32,112 bases of DNA. Source: Comamonas sp. lk (GTDB taxonomy: Bacteria; Pseudomonadota; Gammaproteobacteria; Burkholderiales; Burkholderiaceae_C). Every line of letters starts with the position of its first letter. The first letter of the stretch is position 1. The stretch covers positions 1 to 32,112 of the forward strand of contig CAMATX010000026.1 in NCBI GenBank assembly GCA_945861345.1, given 5' to 3'. Made by a program: the position numbers and the translations under genes. A model generated the notes under the pieces. That model searched no databases and was not told the DNA's origin. It worked only from the letters and a program-made list of their open reading frames with translations. Shown in pieces: positions 20,825 through 30,123 of the stretch.

Positions 20825-23800
20825 ATGGATCGGCACAGTAAGCCCCGTCAAGCCAAGGGCCTGCCGCCCGATTTGGCGCCACTTTCGTGGGTTCTGCCTG
20901 ACCTGCGCAAATCCCTGCAACTGGTTCAAAGCGCTGTTCGCCGTTGTGCGCTGGAGCCGCCAACCGGCGGTGATTCCCAGTTTGATCCGCTGATTCTTCG
21001 TCAGATTGACGATGCGCGTAAGCGCCTCAAACAGGGGCAGGTGAGTCTGTCGATGCTGGGCTTTGGGGTGTCGGCCAAGATGTTTACGCTTATTGACGCG
21101 TTGGCAGACCAGTTTTTGCAGCGCCCCCTTAGTTGTACCGACGAGGCCCTCAGGGCGATGGACCAGGCCGGCGCCGCCACGCTTAATATGCTGGATGTGA
21201 CCTTGCGGGGCGCACTGGCCTCGCCTGTGGCACTGTTTGCGCAATACCGGGCATTGCAAGAGCTTTTGGGCGTTACGCGTATCCATCCCGCAGACCTTTG
21301 GGAGCTGTCTTGGGAGTGGGTAGAGCTCGATCTGCCAGCCACTGTCCCGGATCCGGAGCAACAAAAGGCAATGCGCCGGCACATGGAACAAGCCCTTTTG
21401 CGCTTGCTGCACCAGGTCGAACCGTTGGCGGCTGCGCAGTTGGCGCTGTCATGCGCCAGTTTGACCAAGGCCCAGGACCGACCCCAGGGCAAGGCCTTTA
21501 TGGCTTTGGCGGCCGGATTTTTTGACGCCCTTTCTTGCGGGCTTCTGCCGCAGGATGTGTATGTCAAGCGCACCGCAGCGCAGATATTGCAATACCTGGG
21601 CAAGTCGCCTTCGGATCAGAGTCAGCTGGTCATGACCTTAGGCAAGGAAGTGGCCTTTTTTTGTTGTTTTGCACGGCCTGGGCCGACGGACGCGGCCGTG
21701 TATCTGCGTCTTGTCCAAAGTGCGTACCCACTGGTCAAGGCATTTCCGCTGCGCTACGACGATGCGCAGTATGGGAATTTCGAGCCGCAGCAGATCGAAC
21801 TCTTGCGAAAGCGCACTGCGACGCTGGCCGAGTCCTGGTCGGCCTTGTCGGGCGGGGACGTGTCGCGGCTCTCCTCGGTGAACCTGCAAATGGCCATGGT
21901 GGCAGAGTCTTTGCGCGCTTTACAACCCGCAAGCACGGCACTGCCCCAAGCCCTGCTACAGGCGGCCAGCCAGGTCACCCAAAGCGCGATTGCCCCGCCA
22001 GCCGACTTGGCGATGGAGGTAGCCACTGCCGTCTTGTTTGTCGAGGCCGCCTATGACACCCTGGACCTGGAGCAAAGCACCATGCTTGAGCGCTTTAATG
22101 TGCTGGCAGGTCGGCTCCATCAGGTCTGTGCCGGGCAGGCGGCCGCGCCGATCAACGACTGGATCGCCCATTTGTACCGCCGCAACAACGAGCGCCAAAG
22201 CATCAGTAACGTTACTTCGGAGTTGCGCATCCTCCAAGATTCACTGGAAGATGCTTTGCAAACCTACGCTCGCAACCCGACCGACCTGATCGCGCTCAAT
22301 GGCGTGCCCGGTTCCCTGTCGCGGATGCACGGCGTTTTCTCGATTTTGGGCTTAGACCAACCCGCCTTGGCAGCCTCGCGCATTCGCAGCAGTCTGACGG
22401 AGTACCTGGTGGCCGGCCACAAGTCCAACGCCATCCCGGGCGCATTGCTCGAAAAAATCGCTAACAGTTTTGGGGTTATGAGCCTGTTAATCGACATGCT
22501 GGCCTACCAAATCGACTTGGTAAAAGCCTTGTTTGTCTATGACAGCGATGCGCAGGAACTGCGCTACCGCCCAGGCGGCTCGGGCCAGGCGCTGGTATGG
22601 GCCGCAGGCCCCAAGGAAAGTACGCGCAGCCTGCCGCCGCCCATTGCCGAGGCATTCCAAGCGAGCGACGAGGTGCCGCCTGAGCTGCTCCAGGTGTTTT
22701 TGGCAGAAGCGGCCCAATCGATTACAAAGGTGCTAGAGATTCTCCCCGCGCTGAGTCCGTCTTCACATGACGCTGCCAATTTAGTGCAATTGCGCCGGGT
22801 TTTTCATACGATAAAGGGCAGCGCCCGGATGGTCGCGCTGCCGGGTTTAAGCGATGCCGCCTGGGCTTTTGAGCAGTTACTCAATGTGTGGCTCGCCCAA
22901 AAGCGCCCTGCTAAAAAGGCTTTTGTTCAGCTTTTGGACCAGGCTTTGCGCAACCTGGGGCAGTGGATCGATCAGCTAGCGCAGGGTGCGCAGCTCACTT
23001 GGGAGCCGGGCAGCTTTAAAGCTGCGGCTGACGCCATGCGTTTGCAGGACCGTGCCCTGCCTTTGCAGGCACTCGCCGCGCCACCTGCGGCCAGCGAAAC
23101 GCAGGCCATGCCTGCGCCCCAAAAGCATGTGCCTGGTTCGGCCCAGGATGCTTTGGCAAGGGTGAGCCAAGCGCATTCCCCACAGTTTTTGGATATATTT
23201 TTAACCGAAACAGGGCAATGGACCGAGCGTCTCCATTCGATAGCGCAACTGTGGCCTAGCCAGGGGCCTGGCGCCAGCAGCTTGGAGGCTAAGGCCTTGG
23301 CCCATTCCATTCGCGGCAACGCTGCTACTGCAGGCTATAGCGTGCTGGCCGATTTGGCGCAGGCCATCGAGCAGGCTTTGGATTACCTCCAAGTAAGCCA
23401 CCATGACCCGGCGCACCACGCCAACCTGCTGGCACAGGCTGCGAGCGCCTTGGCCGAGGGCCTGGGGGTGATTGGCCGAGGCGACATGCCCCAGCCGGAC
23501 GCAGAATTGTTGCAAAACCTGATTCAAATCACGCAAAGTGCACCGCCACCGCCACCGGCGCAAGCGCAGGCGCAAGTCCCAGCGCAAGGCCACGCCGACG
23601 AGGCCGCGCCTGTCCAGGCGCAGGACCACATCGACGCCGATTTGTGGCCTATTTTCCAGGAAGAAGGTGCCGAATTGGTCCAAACCTTGGGCGCAGGGCT
23701 GCGGCGCATGCAGGCAGCCCCGGGCGAGCCCGAGGCCAAGACCGAGGTCTTACGCACATTGCACACCTTAAAGGGCAGCGCCCGATTGGCCGGTGCCATG

Positions 23801-25936
23801 CAACTCGGTGCGCTCAGCCACGCGATGGAGTCGCAGCTCGAAAGCCTCGATACGCTGGATGCCGCGCACTTGGAGGCCGTCTTGGGGCAGTTTGACGGGA
23901 TCGACCATGAGTTTGCCGCCTTGGTGCGGTCCTGGACCAACAGGGCAGGTGCGCCAGTGCCGGTCGCAGGGTCGCGGCCTATGTTGACGGCGCCACCGGC
24001 TACATCGCCGGCTACGGCCGCAGTGCCTGCGCCAACGGTGCTGACCAAAACGGCCAAAGCCCAGCCCGGCGCGGTTGCCAAAACCGTCCGTGTGCGCATC
24101 GGCGTGCTCGAAAGCGCACTTGACCAGGTGGGCGAGATCATGATGACCCGATCCCAATTGGCCGCGCGGGCCAAGCAGATGCTTGCCGCCAGCGCCGACC
24201 TGGGCCTGACGGTGGACCGGATGCGCGTGCAGCTGCGGGAGCTGGAGTTGCAATCGGACCTGCAAATGCAATCGCGCCCGACGCGCACAAGCGGCGCCGC
24301 GCCCGCGTTTGATCCGCTGGAGCTCGACCGGTTTACGCGGGTGCAAGAAATCAGCCGTTTGATGGCCGAGTCGGTCGCCGATGTCGAGGTTTTGCACAAA
24401 GGCCTCTTGGTCAATTTGCAGGGCGCCCGTGATGAATTGCTGGAGCAATCACGCCGTGTGCGCGAATTGCAGCGAGATTTGCTGCGCACGCGTTTGGTGC
24501 CTTTCGAGCAAGTCTCCGAGCGGCTACACGGCCTGGTGCGCCAGGTGGCCAAAGAATGCGATAAGTCGGCCACTTTGGTCATCGAAGGCGGGCGCCTCGA
24601 ATTGGACCGTGGTGTGCTTGAGCGCATGGTTCCCTGCCTGGAGCATTTGCTGCGCAATGCGGTGGTTCACGGTATCGAAAGCGCCGCGCAGCGCAAGCGT
24701 TCGGCCAAAGGCTCAGCGGGAACCTTGCGCATCAGCCTGGTCCAAGATGCCAACGATGTGCTTTTGACCTTGGTGGATGACGGCGCCGGCCTCAATCTCA
24801 AGAGCATCCGTGACAAAGCGGTAGAAAGCGGATTGCTGCAAGCGCACCAGGAGTTGGGCGAGGACGATCTCGCGAAATACCTGTTCATGCCGGGCTTTAG
24901 CACCTTTGATGGCCTCTCGCAGCTGGCCGGGCGTGGCATTGGGCTTGATGTGGTCTTGTCCGAAGTGCAGGCGCTGGGTGGACGCATCGAGGTCGCCACC
25001 AAGACCGGGCAGGGAACCACTTTCAGGTTGGTTTTGCCGCTCACCACCGCCGTGACCCAATTGGTCATGGTGCGTATTGGCGACTTCACGTTTGGGATTC
25101 CCTCCAATATGGTGGCCAATGTTCAGCGCTTGCCCGCCGCAGAACTCCGGGCCGCCTACGCCGCAGGGCAATTCCAAGGCCCCGACGGGCAAAAAGCGGC
25201 ATTTTTCTGGATGGGTGCACTTTTGCATCTTTCGGCGCCCCCCGAAATCATGGACGAGGAGCACCACGCGGTACTGCATTTGCGCAGTGCCGGCCAATAC
25301 TTGGCCTGCCATGTGCAAGAGGTACTGCGCAACCGCGAGGTGGTGGTCAAAAACCTCGGGCGCCAATTGGCCCGCTTGCCCGGATTGGCGGGCATGACCC
25401 TCTTACCCTCGGGCGCCACGGTCCTCATTTACAACCCGATTGCCTTGGCGGCGGTCTATGGCTCAAGCGCCCGGGCGATTGAGCGTGGGCTGCCGGGGCA
25501 GGTCGATATGTCGGGCGTCCTGTTGCGTCCCTTGGCCGCCCCCGTTCCAAGCGGCCCCCAGGCACCTTTGATTTTGGTCGTCGATGACGCCATCACCGTG
25601 CGCCGCGTGATTCAGCGCACCTTGTTGCGCGCTGGCTACCGGGTAGCTCTGGCCAATGATGGCGAACAGGCGCTGCAGCTTTTGCAGGAGGAGCGGCCCT
25701 TGCTGGTGATCTCGGACATCGAGATGCCGCGCATGGATGGATTCACCTTGGCGCGCAACATCCGCGAGCACCCGGAGTATTTCGATTTGCCCATGGTGAT
25801 GATCAGCTCGCGCACCGCCCAAAAGCATCGTGACCATGTGCAAAGCCTGGGCGTGCAGCACTACTTTGGCAAGCCCTATTCCGAAAAAGAGCTGATGGCG
25901 CTGATCCGCTCCTACCACGCGCCAGCGGCGGTTTAA
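20825..25936 (+). CDS. chpA: ChpA/PilL hybrid CheA-like histidine kinase
   Basis: This 1703-residue kinase is the hub of the Pil-Chp system. The N-terminal 600 residues show no clear catalytic motif and probably contain degenerate HPt-like helices. Three HPt domains follow, with phospho-acceptor histidines H661 (HTIKGSARM), H827 (HSIRGNAATAG, a variant box) and H980 (HTLKGSARLAG), separated by a Pro/Ala/Gln-rich linker near 905-930. A dimerisation region starts near 1090, then the CheA-type ATPase (H1274/N1278 in HLLRNAVVHGIE, DDGAG from D1318, GRGIGLD near 1369). A CheW domain (about 1410-1560) and a C-terminal receiver (about 1580-1695, phospho-acceptor D1631) complete it. P. aeruginosa ChpA is longer (about 2470 residues, more HPt-type modules). 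An in-frame TGA at 20807 limits the start to ATG 20825, which has no strong ribosome binding site. Confidence 0.95.
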   Translation: MDRHSKPRQAKGLPPDLAPLSWVLPDLRKSLQLVQSAVRRCALEPPTGGDSQFDPLILRQIDDARKRLKQGQVSLSMLGFGVSAKMFTLIDALADQFLQRPLSCTDEALRAMDQAGAATLNMLDVTLRGALASPVALFAQYRALQELLGVTRIHPADLWELSWEWVELDLPATVPDPEQQKAMRRHMEQALLRLLHQVEPLAAAQLALSCASLTKAQDRPQGKAFMALAAGFFDALSCGLLPQDVYVKRTAAQILQYLGKSPSDQSQLVMTLGKEVAFFCCFARPGPTDAAVYLRLVQSAYPLVKAFPLRYDDAQYGNFEPQQIELLRKRTATLAESWSALSGGDVSRLSSVNLQMAMVAESLRALQPASTALPQALLQAASQVTQSAIAPPADLAMEVATAVLFVEAAYDTLDLEQSTMLERFNVLAGRLHQVCAGQAAAPINDWIAHLYRRNNERQSISNVTSELRILQDSLEDALQTYARNPTDLIALNGVPGSLSRMHGVFSILGLDQPALAASRIRSSLTEYLVAGHKSNAIPGALLEKIANSFGVMSLLIDMLAYQIDLVKALFVYDSDAQELRYRPGGSGQALVWAAGPKESTRSLPPPIAEAFQASDEVPPELLQVFLAEAAQSITKVLEILPALSPSSHDAANLVQLRRVFHTIKGSARMVALPGLSDAAWAFEQLLNVWLAQKRPAKKAFVQLLDQALRNLGQWIDQLAQGAQLTWEPGSFKAAADAMRLQDRALPLQALAAPPAASETQAMPAPQKHVPGSAQDALARVSQAHSPQFLDIFLTETGQWTERLHSIAQLWPSQGPGASSLEAKALAHSIRGNAATAGYSVLADLAQAIEQALDYLQVSHHDPAHHANLLAQAASALAEGLGVIGRGDMPQPDAELLQNLIQITQSAPPPPPAQAQAQVPAQGHADEAAPVQAQDHIDADLWPIFQEEGAELVQTLGAGLRRMQAAPGEPEAKTEVLRTLHTLKGSARLAGAMQLGALSHAMESQLESLDTLDAAHLEAVLGQFDGIDHEFAALVRSWTNRAGAPVPVAGSRPMLTAPPATSPATAAVPAPTVLTKTAKAQPGAVAKTVRVRIGVLESALDQVGEIMMTRSQLAARAKQMLAASADLGLTVDRMRVQLRELELQSDLQMQSRPTRTSGAAPAFDPLELDRFTRVQEISRLMAESVADVEVLHKGLLVNLQGARDELLEQSRRVRELQRDLLRTRLVPFEQVSERLHGLVRQVAKECDKSATLVIEGGRLELDRGVLERMVPCLEHLLRNAVVHGIESAAQRKRSAKGSAGTLRISLVQDANDVLLTLVDDGAGLNLKSIRDKAVESGLLQAHQELGEDDLAKYLFMPGFSTFDGLSQLAGRGIGLDVVLSEVQALGGRIEVATKTGQGTTFRLVLPLTTAVTQLVMVRIGDFTFGIPSNMVANVQRLPAAELRAAYAAGQFQGPDGQKAAFFWMGALLHLSAPPEIMDEEHHAVLHLRSAGQYLACHVQEVLRNREVVVKNLGRQLARLPGLAGMTLLPSGATVLIYNPIALAAVYGSSARAIERGLPGQVDMSGVLLRPLAAPVPSGPQAPLILVVDDAITVRRVIQRTLLRAGYRVALANDGEQALQLLQEERPLLVISDIEMPRMDGFTLARNIREHPEYFDLPMVMISSRTAQKHRDHVQSLGVQHYFGKPYSEKELMALIRSYHAPAAV

Positions 25937-28128
25937 ATGGCACCCAGCGCGGCCAACACATCCTCGGCGCGCAAGATTTCTGAGAGCACCTGTGGCGCCT
26001 TGCCTGGCTGGTAAATCACATAAACCGGCACGCCGCTGCGGCCCAGCGCCGCCAGGGCCTGGGTGATGGCTGGGTCGCGCTGCGTCCAGTCGGCGCGCAA
26101 CAACTGCACGTCTTTGGCGGCAAAGGCGGCCAATACATCCGCACGCGCTAAGGTGTGTTGCTTGTTGAACTGGCAGGTGATGCACCAGGCTGCCGTGAAA
26201 TCCACAAACACGGGCTGGCCCGTAGCCACCGCTTGTTCCACGCCCGCTTGCGACCAGGGCTGCCACTGGGCATGGCCTGCCTGCACTTGTGCCGTCCCTA
26301 CCGAGGCCGGGTCTTGGGTCGCTTCCCACACCAGAGGAATGGCAATCCAAGCCACCGGCACGGTGATCAGCAGCGAAAGCACCACAAAGCCGCGCCGGCT
26401 CGTGCCCTGCAGGCCAGCGGCCCAGATGCACATGGCAAGCACGAGCAGCAAGGCCGCCATCGCCAGGGCCGCGTTGACGCCGCCCATGCTGGCCAGCACC
26501 CAAAGCAACCACAGCACCGTTGCCGCCATCGGAAAAACCATGAACTGGCGCAATTGCTCCATCCACACGCCAGGACGCGGCAGCAGCCGGCTTAGGCTCT
26601 CCAAGGTACTGAGCAGTGCAAAGGGCAGCGCCAGGCCCAGACCGAGCGCCAAGAACACGCCCATGGCCATGGGCGCAGGCAGCGTCAGGGCCAGGCCCAG
26701 CGAGGCCCCCATAAACGGGGCCGTGCAAGGGGACGCCACCACCACCGCCAAGGCACCCGAGAGCGCCGAATCGGCCATGCGGTTGCGCAGCTGCATCGTG
26801 CCCAGGCGGCCGGGCAGCAAATTGAACTCCAGCAGGCCCGCCAGATTGAGCGCGATCAAAGTAAAGAGCAACGCCAAGGCCGAAATCATGAGGGGCGATT
26901 GCAAATGAAACCCCCAGCCCAGTTGCTGGCCGGCCGAGCGCAACGCCAACAGCAAGGCCCCAAGCGCGGCCATGCTCAGGACGACGCCCGCCATATAGGC
27001 CAGGCCTTCGCCCATGCGTTGCCTGCGGCTGCCCTTCGATTGCGCCAAGCCCAGCGCTTTAATGGCCAGCACCGGAAACACGCAAGGCATCAAATTGAGC
27101 AAAAGCCCGCCTAGAAAGGCGGCGCCCAAGGCCAAAAGGTAGGCGCCCAGGTCTTGCGGGGCGTCGGGCAGCGGCTGCGGCGCCGAATCTGCCAGGGCAG
27201 GGGCTGGCGCGGGCCAAGGCCCCTGGACCTTCGCCTCGCCGCGTACCGCACGGTCGCCCAGGGCAAAGAGCACGCCAATGGTGGAGGGGCTGGTATTTCT
27301 TTGGGGCGACAGGGCCAGCACACCGCTCCATTTCTCGCCGTCCCAGCGCTGGGCTCCGGGGGCCGGCTGCGCCTGGGGCGAGGGCAGCGCGCTGGCCGCG
27401 AACACGGAGGCTGTTTCAGGGAATACGGCCAGGTCTTTGCCGCGCCAGGCCTCAGGCAACCCGGCGGTAGAAATTCGCAGCTGTCCGTCTTCAAAACGCG
27501 CCTCCAGGGTGCTGGCGAGTGCACCGATGGGGGTAGCTTGTGCGAACAAGGCCCCGTGCGTGCTGTACCCGCCTTGCAATGGAAGCTCCAAGGCAAAGTC
27601 ACCCTCCTGGGGGATGCATTCCTGATTACACACCAGCCAGGAGGCGTGCAGGCGAACGGGTAGCGTGTTGCCCTGAGGTTTGAACTCGGGCGACACGGTC
27701 AGCGTGCTGCGCAGCAAAGCCTGCGTTTCGTAGCCGAGGTTGGCCAGGTTGCCGATGGCAATTTTGCGCGGGATGGGCCATTGGGTCTCGCTGGCCGTGA
27801 CGCCTGGCGGCAGTTTCCACTCCAGCCGGGTGGCCAGGCCCGAGTCGCCAGGATTAATCCAGTAGGTGTGCCAGTGGGGCTGGTGCGTAAGCAACAGGCC
27901 CACGGTCAGCGCTTTTGCGGGGCTGATGCCTGTGGGGGCGTCGGCCACCAGTTCCGCGCGCACTTGCGGGTTGTCGACAACGGCGGCGCTTTGCAGGTTC
28001 AGCTTGGCAAAGACGCTGCCTCCACAGGCCAAGGCCAGGGCGCACAGCGCGGCGCGCAGAACGTAGCGCCAATGCGCGGTGGCAATAGGCGCTAGGGCGC
28101 GCAGGGGGGCGAAAAGGGTCACGGGCAT
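25933..28128 (-). CDS. dsbD: Thiol:disulfide interchange protein DsbD
   Basis: This 731-residue inner-membrane protein carries electrons from cytoplasmic thioredoxin to periplasmic thiol-disulfide partners. A signal sequence (to about residue 42) leads to a periplasmic N-terminal domain with the cysteine pair C167/C171 (VCNQECIPQ). A polytopic membrane domain carries C349 (LMPCVFPVLAIKALG) and C468 (SPCTAPFMG). The C-terminal thioredoxin-like domain has C649-I-T-C652 (TAAWCITCQFN) and ends with a conserved cis-proline segment (GVPVYVIY). The start is taken at ATG 28128; a TTG directly before it is less likely. The stop overlaps the chpA stop tail to tail by 4 nt. The DUF167 gene lies 47 nt upstream and is probably cotranscribed. 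Confidence 0.94.
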   Translation of the reverse strand: MPVTLFAPLRALAPIATAHWRYVLRAALCALALACGGSVFAKLNLQSAAVVDNPQVRAELVADAPTGISPAKALTVGLLLTHQPHWHTYWINPGDSGLATRLEWKLPPGVTASETQWPIPRKIAIGNLANLGYETQALLRSTLTVSPEFKPQGNTLPVRLHASWLVCNQECIPQEGDFALELPLQGGYSTHGALFAQATPIGALASTLEARFEDGQLRISTAGLPEAWRGKDLAVFPETASVFAASALPSPQAQPAPGAQRWDGEKWSGVLALSPQRNTSPSTIGVLFALGDRAVRGEAKVQGPWPAPAPALADSAPQPLPDAPQDLGAYLLALGAAFLGGLLLNLMPCVFPVLAIKALGLAQSKGSRRQRMGEGLAYMAGVVLSMAALGALLLALRSAGQQLGWGFHLQSPLMISALALLFTLIALNLAGLLEFNLLPGRLGTMQLRNRMADSALSGALAVVVASPCTAPFMGASLGLALTLPAPMAMGVFLALGLGLALPFALLSTLESLSRLLPRPGVWMEQLRQFMVFPMAATVLWLLWVLASMGGVNAALAMAALLLVLAMCIWAAGLQGTSRRGFVVLSLLITVPVAWIAIPLVWEATQDPASVGTAQVQAGHAQWQPWSQAGVEQAVATGQPVFVDFTAAWCITCQFNKQHTLARADVLAAFAAKDVQLLRADWTQRDPAITQALAALGRSGVPVYVIYQPGKAPQVLSEILRAEDVLAALGAI

Positions 28129-28175
28129 CAATCCAAAGAGGGGGGAGGGCGCGCTGGCACGCCAATTGTCCTACT

Positions 28176-28493
28176 TTAGGCGCCTGGCCCGCTCCAGGGC
28201 CCGAAAACCGGAGGCCAGCGCGTAGGCGCGCGGATGCGCAGTTGTTTGTGGATGCTTTCGCGCCCAAAAACCACCTCGATATCACGCACCGCCACGCCAA
28301 ACAGCGGTGCCAAAAAGCGCACCATGTGGTCGGTGGCGCGCCCGTTGAGCGGCTGCGCAGTGACGCTGACCTTGAGCTGCGGCCCTTTGGGCTTGCCCAC
28401 CGCGTCTTTGGCCGCAGCGGGCTTTCCCAGGATGTTGACTACCAGCGTGTCGCCATCCCAGCGGAAAAAGGAATTGTGAGCCCCGTGGTCCAT
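28176..28493 (-). CDS. DUF167 (YggU) family protein
   Basis: This is a small 105-residue protein of the DUF167/YggU family. The pattern LKVSVTAQPLNGRATDHMVRFLAPLFGVAVRDIEVVFGRESIHKQLRI matches the conserved core, in which basic and proline-glycine residues surround A.P..G.AN..L...LA..L.V....+.+..G...+.K. Function is not established. The N-terminus (HNSFFRWDGDTLVVNILGKPAA) is the typical first strand. Its ATG lies only 17 nt from the divergent radical SAM gene, so the two promoters must overlap or lie in the coding regions. The gene is upstream of dsbD on the same strand. Confidence 0.88.
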   Translation of the reverse strand: MDHGAHNSFFRWDGDTLVVNILGKPAAAKDAVGKPKGPQLKVSVTAQPLNGRATDHMVRFLAPLFGVAVRDIEVVFGRESIHKQLRIRAPTRWPPVFGPWSGPGA

Positions 28494-28510
28494 GCTTCCA
28501 TAATAAGGCC

Positions 28511-30112
28511 ATGCCCCATTGCATTCTTCTGGCCACGCTCAATGCCAAATACAGCCACGCTTCTCTGGGGTTGCGCTACCTGCAGGCCAATATGCTGCGC
28601 CATGGCGGGCCCGATTTGCACGCCGTCACCGCACTGCATGAGTTCACGATCCACACCCCGCCAGAGCAGGTCGTGCATACCTTGGTCCAAGCCTGTGGGC
28701 CTGCCCAGGCGGGCCAGGTAGCCATCGTGGGGCTGGGAATCTACATCTGGAATGTGGTCCAAACCACCGAAGCGGTGCGCCAACTCAAAGCCCTGCGGCC
28801 CGACATCCGCGTGGTGCTTGGCGGGCCCGAAGTCAGCCATGAATGGCAGTCCCAGGCCATCGTCGGGCTGGCCGATTACCTGATTACCGGCTGGGGCGAC
28901 GTCAGCTTCCCTCGCCTGTGTCGCGCCTTAGTGCATGGCCCGCAGCCCTTGATGAAGCTTATCGCCGGAGAGCAGCCGCCTTTGGACGCGCTGGATTTGC
29001 CTTACGGGTTCTACACCGATGATGATTTGGCGCACCGCATCTTGTATGTGGAGGCCTCGCGCGGCTGCCCGTTCAAGTGCGCGTTTTGCCTTAGCGCCTT
29101 GGACAAAACGGCTTGGGCCTTCGATGGAGACCTGTTTCTGACCGAATTAGCCAGCTTGTATGCCCGAGGCGCACGCACCTTCAAATTTGTGGACAGGACT
29201 TTCAACCTCAAAGTCGAGGCCTCGGTGCGCATTCTGGAGTTTTTTCTGCAATGCCTGGAAAAGGCGCCGCAAGACCCGGTGTTTGTGCATTTTGAGTTGA
29301 TCCCGGACCATTTGCCCGAAGCATTGAAGGCTTGTATCGCCCGCTTTGCCCCCGGTACGCTGCAGTTTGAGATTGGCGTCCAAAGCCTCAACCCCGCAGT
29401 GCAAAAAGCCATTTCCCGCCGCCAAGACAGCGTGCGCACCCAGGCCCATGTGCAATGGCTGGTGGCCCACAGTGCCGCGCATCTGCACACCGACCTGATT
29501 TTTGGCCTTCCCGGCGAGAGTTGGGAGAGTTTTGCCCAAGGCTTTGACACTTTGTGGTCCTGGGGCCCGCATGAAATTCAGCTCGGCGTGCTCAAACGCC
29601 TGCGCGGCACGCCCCTGGCGTTGACCGCCGGCCCGAACATGGTGTTTGCGCCCGAGCCGCCATACGCCATTGAAAGCACGGACGCATTAGACGGCGCGCA
29701 AGTTCAGCGCTTTGTCCGGCTGGCGCGTTATTGGGATTTGGTGGCCAATTCGGGCCGTTTTACCAAGACCTTGCCCTGTTTGCTGGAAGGGCCGTCGGCC
29801 TTCGCCGCCTTTGCGCAGTTCGCTGACTGGCTTTGGGCCCACACCGGCCAAACCAGTGGCATCACGCCCGAGGCCCTGGTCGATGCGCTCTACGACTACC
29901 TCTGCAGCCAAAAGCAGGTGCCGCCCGAGCGCGCGCAGGCGTTGCTGCTGGCAGATTACCTGGCCAGTGGCGCGCGGGCCCGGCCCCAAGCGCTCAAGGC
30001 GCTGCTCAGCCGCGCCCAGCGGGCCCGCCATGGGGTGCAACCAGTGGCTGCGGGCCACAGCCAGCGCCAGCAAAGACACGCGGCGGTAGTGCCCGACAAC
30101 AACACCTCTTGA
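28511..30112 (+). CDS. B12-binding-type radical SAM protein (DUF4080-like)
   Basis: This is a 533-residue radical SAM enzyme. The N-terminal part (about 1-150) has the fold pattern of a cobalamin-binding domain (LLATLNAKYSHASLGLRYL, then VAIVGLGIYIWNV and VVLGGPEVSHEW), though no DxHxxG cobalt-ligand motif is seen. The iron-sulfur cluster cysteines are C186, C190 and C193 (GCPFKCAFCLSALD). A motif typical of this group, ARTFKFVDRTFNLK, follows, then LQFEIGVQSLNP and TDLIFGLPGES. The reaction and substrate are unknown. The C-terminal 100 residues are helical. The ATG follows AAGG at short spacing. A creatininase-family gene begins 11 nt downstream, suggesting cotranscription. Confidence 0.9.
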   Translation: MPHCILLATLNAKYSHASLGLRYLQANMLRHGGPDLHAVTALHEFTIHTPPEQVVHTLVQACGPAQAGQVAIVGLGIYIWNVVQTTEAVRQLKALRPDIRVVLGGPEVSHEWQSQAIVGLADYLITGWGDVSFPRLCRALVHGPQPLMKLIAGEQPPLDALDLPYGFYTDDDLAHRILYVEASRGCPFKCAFCLSALDKTAWAFDGDLFLTELASLYARGARTFKFVDRTFNLKVEASVRILEFFLQCLEKAPQDPVFVHFELIPDHLPEALKACIARFAPGTLQFEIGVQSLNPAVQKAISRRQDSVRTQAHVQWLVAHSAAHLHTDLIFGLPGESWESFAQGFDTLWSWGPHEIQLGVLKRLRGTPLALTAGPNMVFAPEPPYAIESTDALDGAQVQRFVRLARYWDLVANSGRFTKTLPCLLEGPSAFAAFAQFADWLWAHTGQTSGITPEALVDALYDYLCSQKQVPPERAQALLLADYLASGARARPQALKALLSRAQRARHGVQPVAAGHSQRQQRHAAVVPDNNTS

Positions 30113-30123
30113 AAGCGACGACC

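Noticed and set aside
19757-21412. 551-codon open frame on the minus strand across pilJ and chpA
   Set aside because: Antisense to two well-supported genes; the translation is low in recognisable motifs and reflects codon bias of the plus strand.
23535-23635. Possible tandem repeat (CCGCCACCG and GCGCAAGCGCAGG units)
   Set aside because: Short, imperfect and in frame; it encodes the Pro/Ala/Gln-rich linker between ChpA HPt domains, so it is low-complexity coding sequence.
25463-26728. 421-codon minus-strand frame overlapping chpA and dsbD
   Set aside because: Out of frame with dsbD and antisense to chpA; Gly/Ala/Arg-rich shadow translation.
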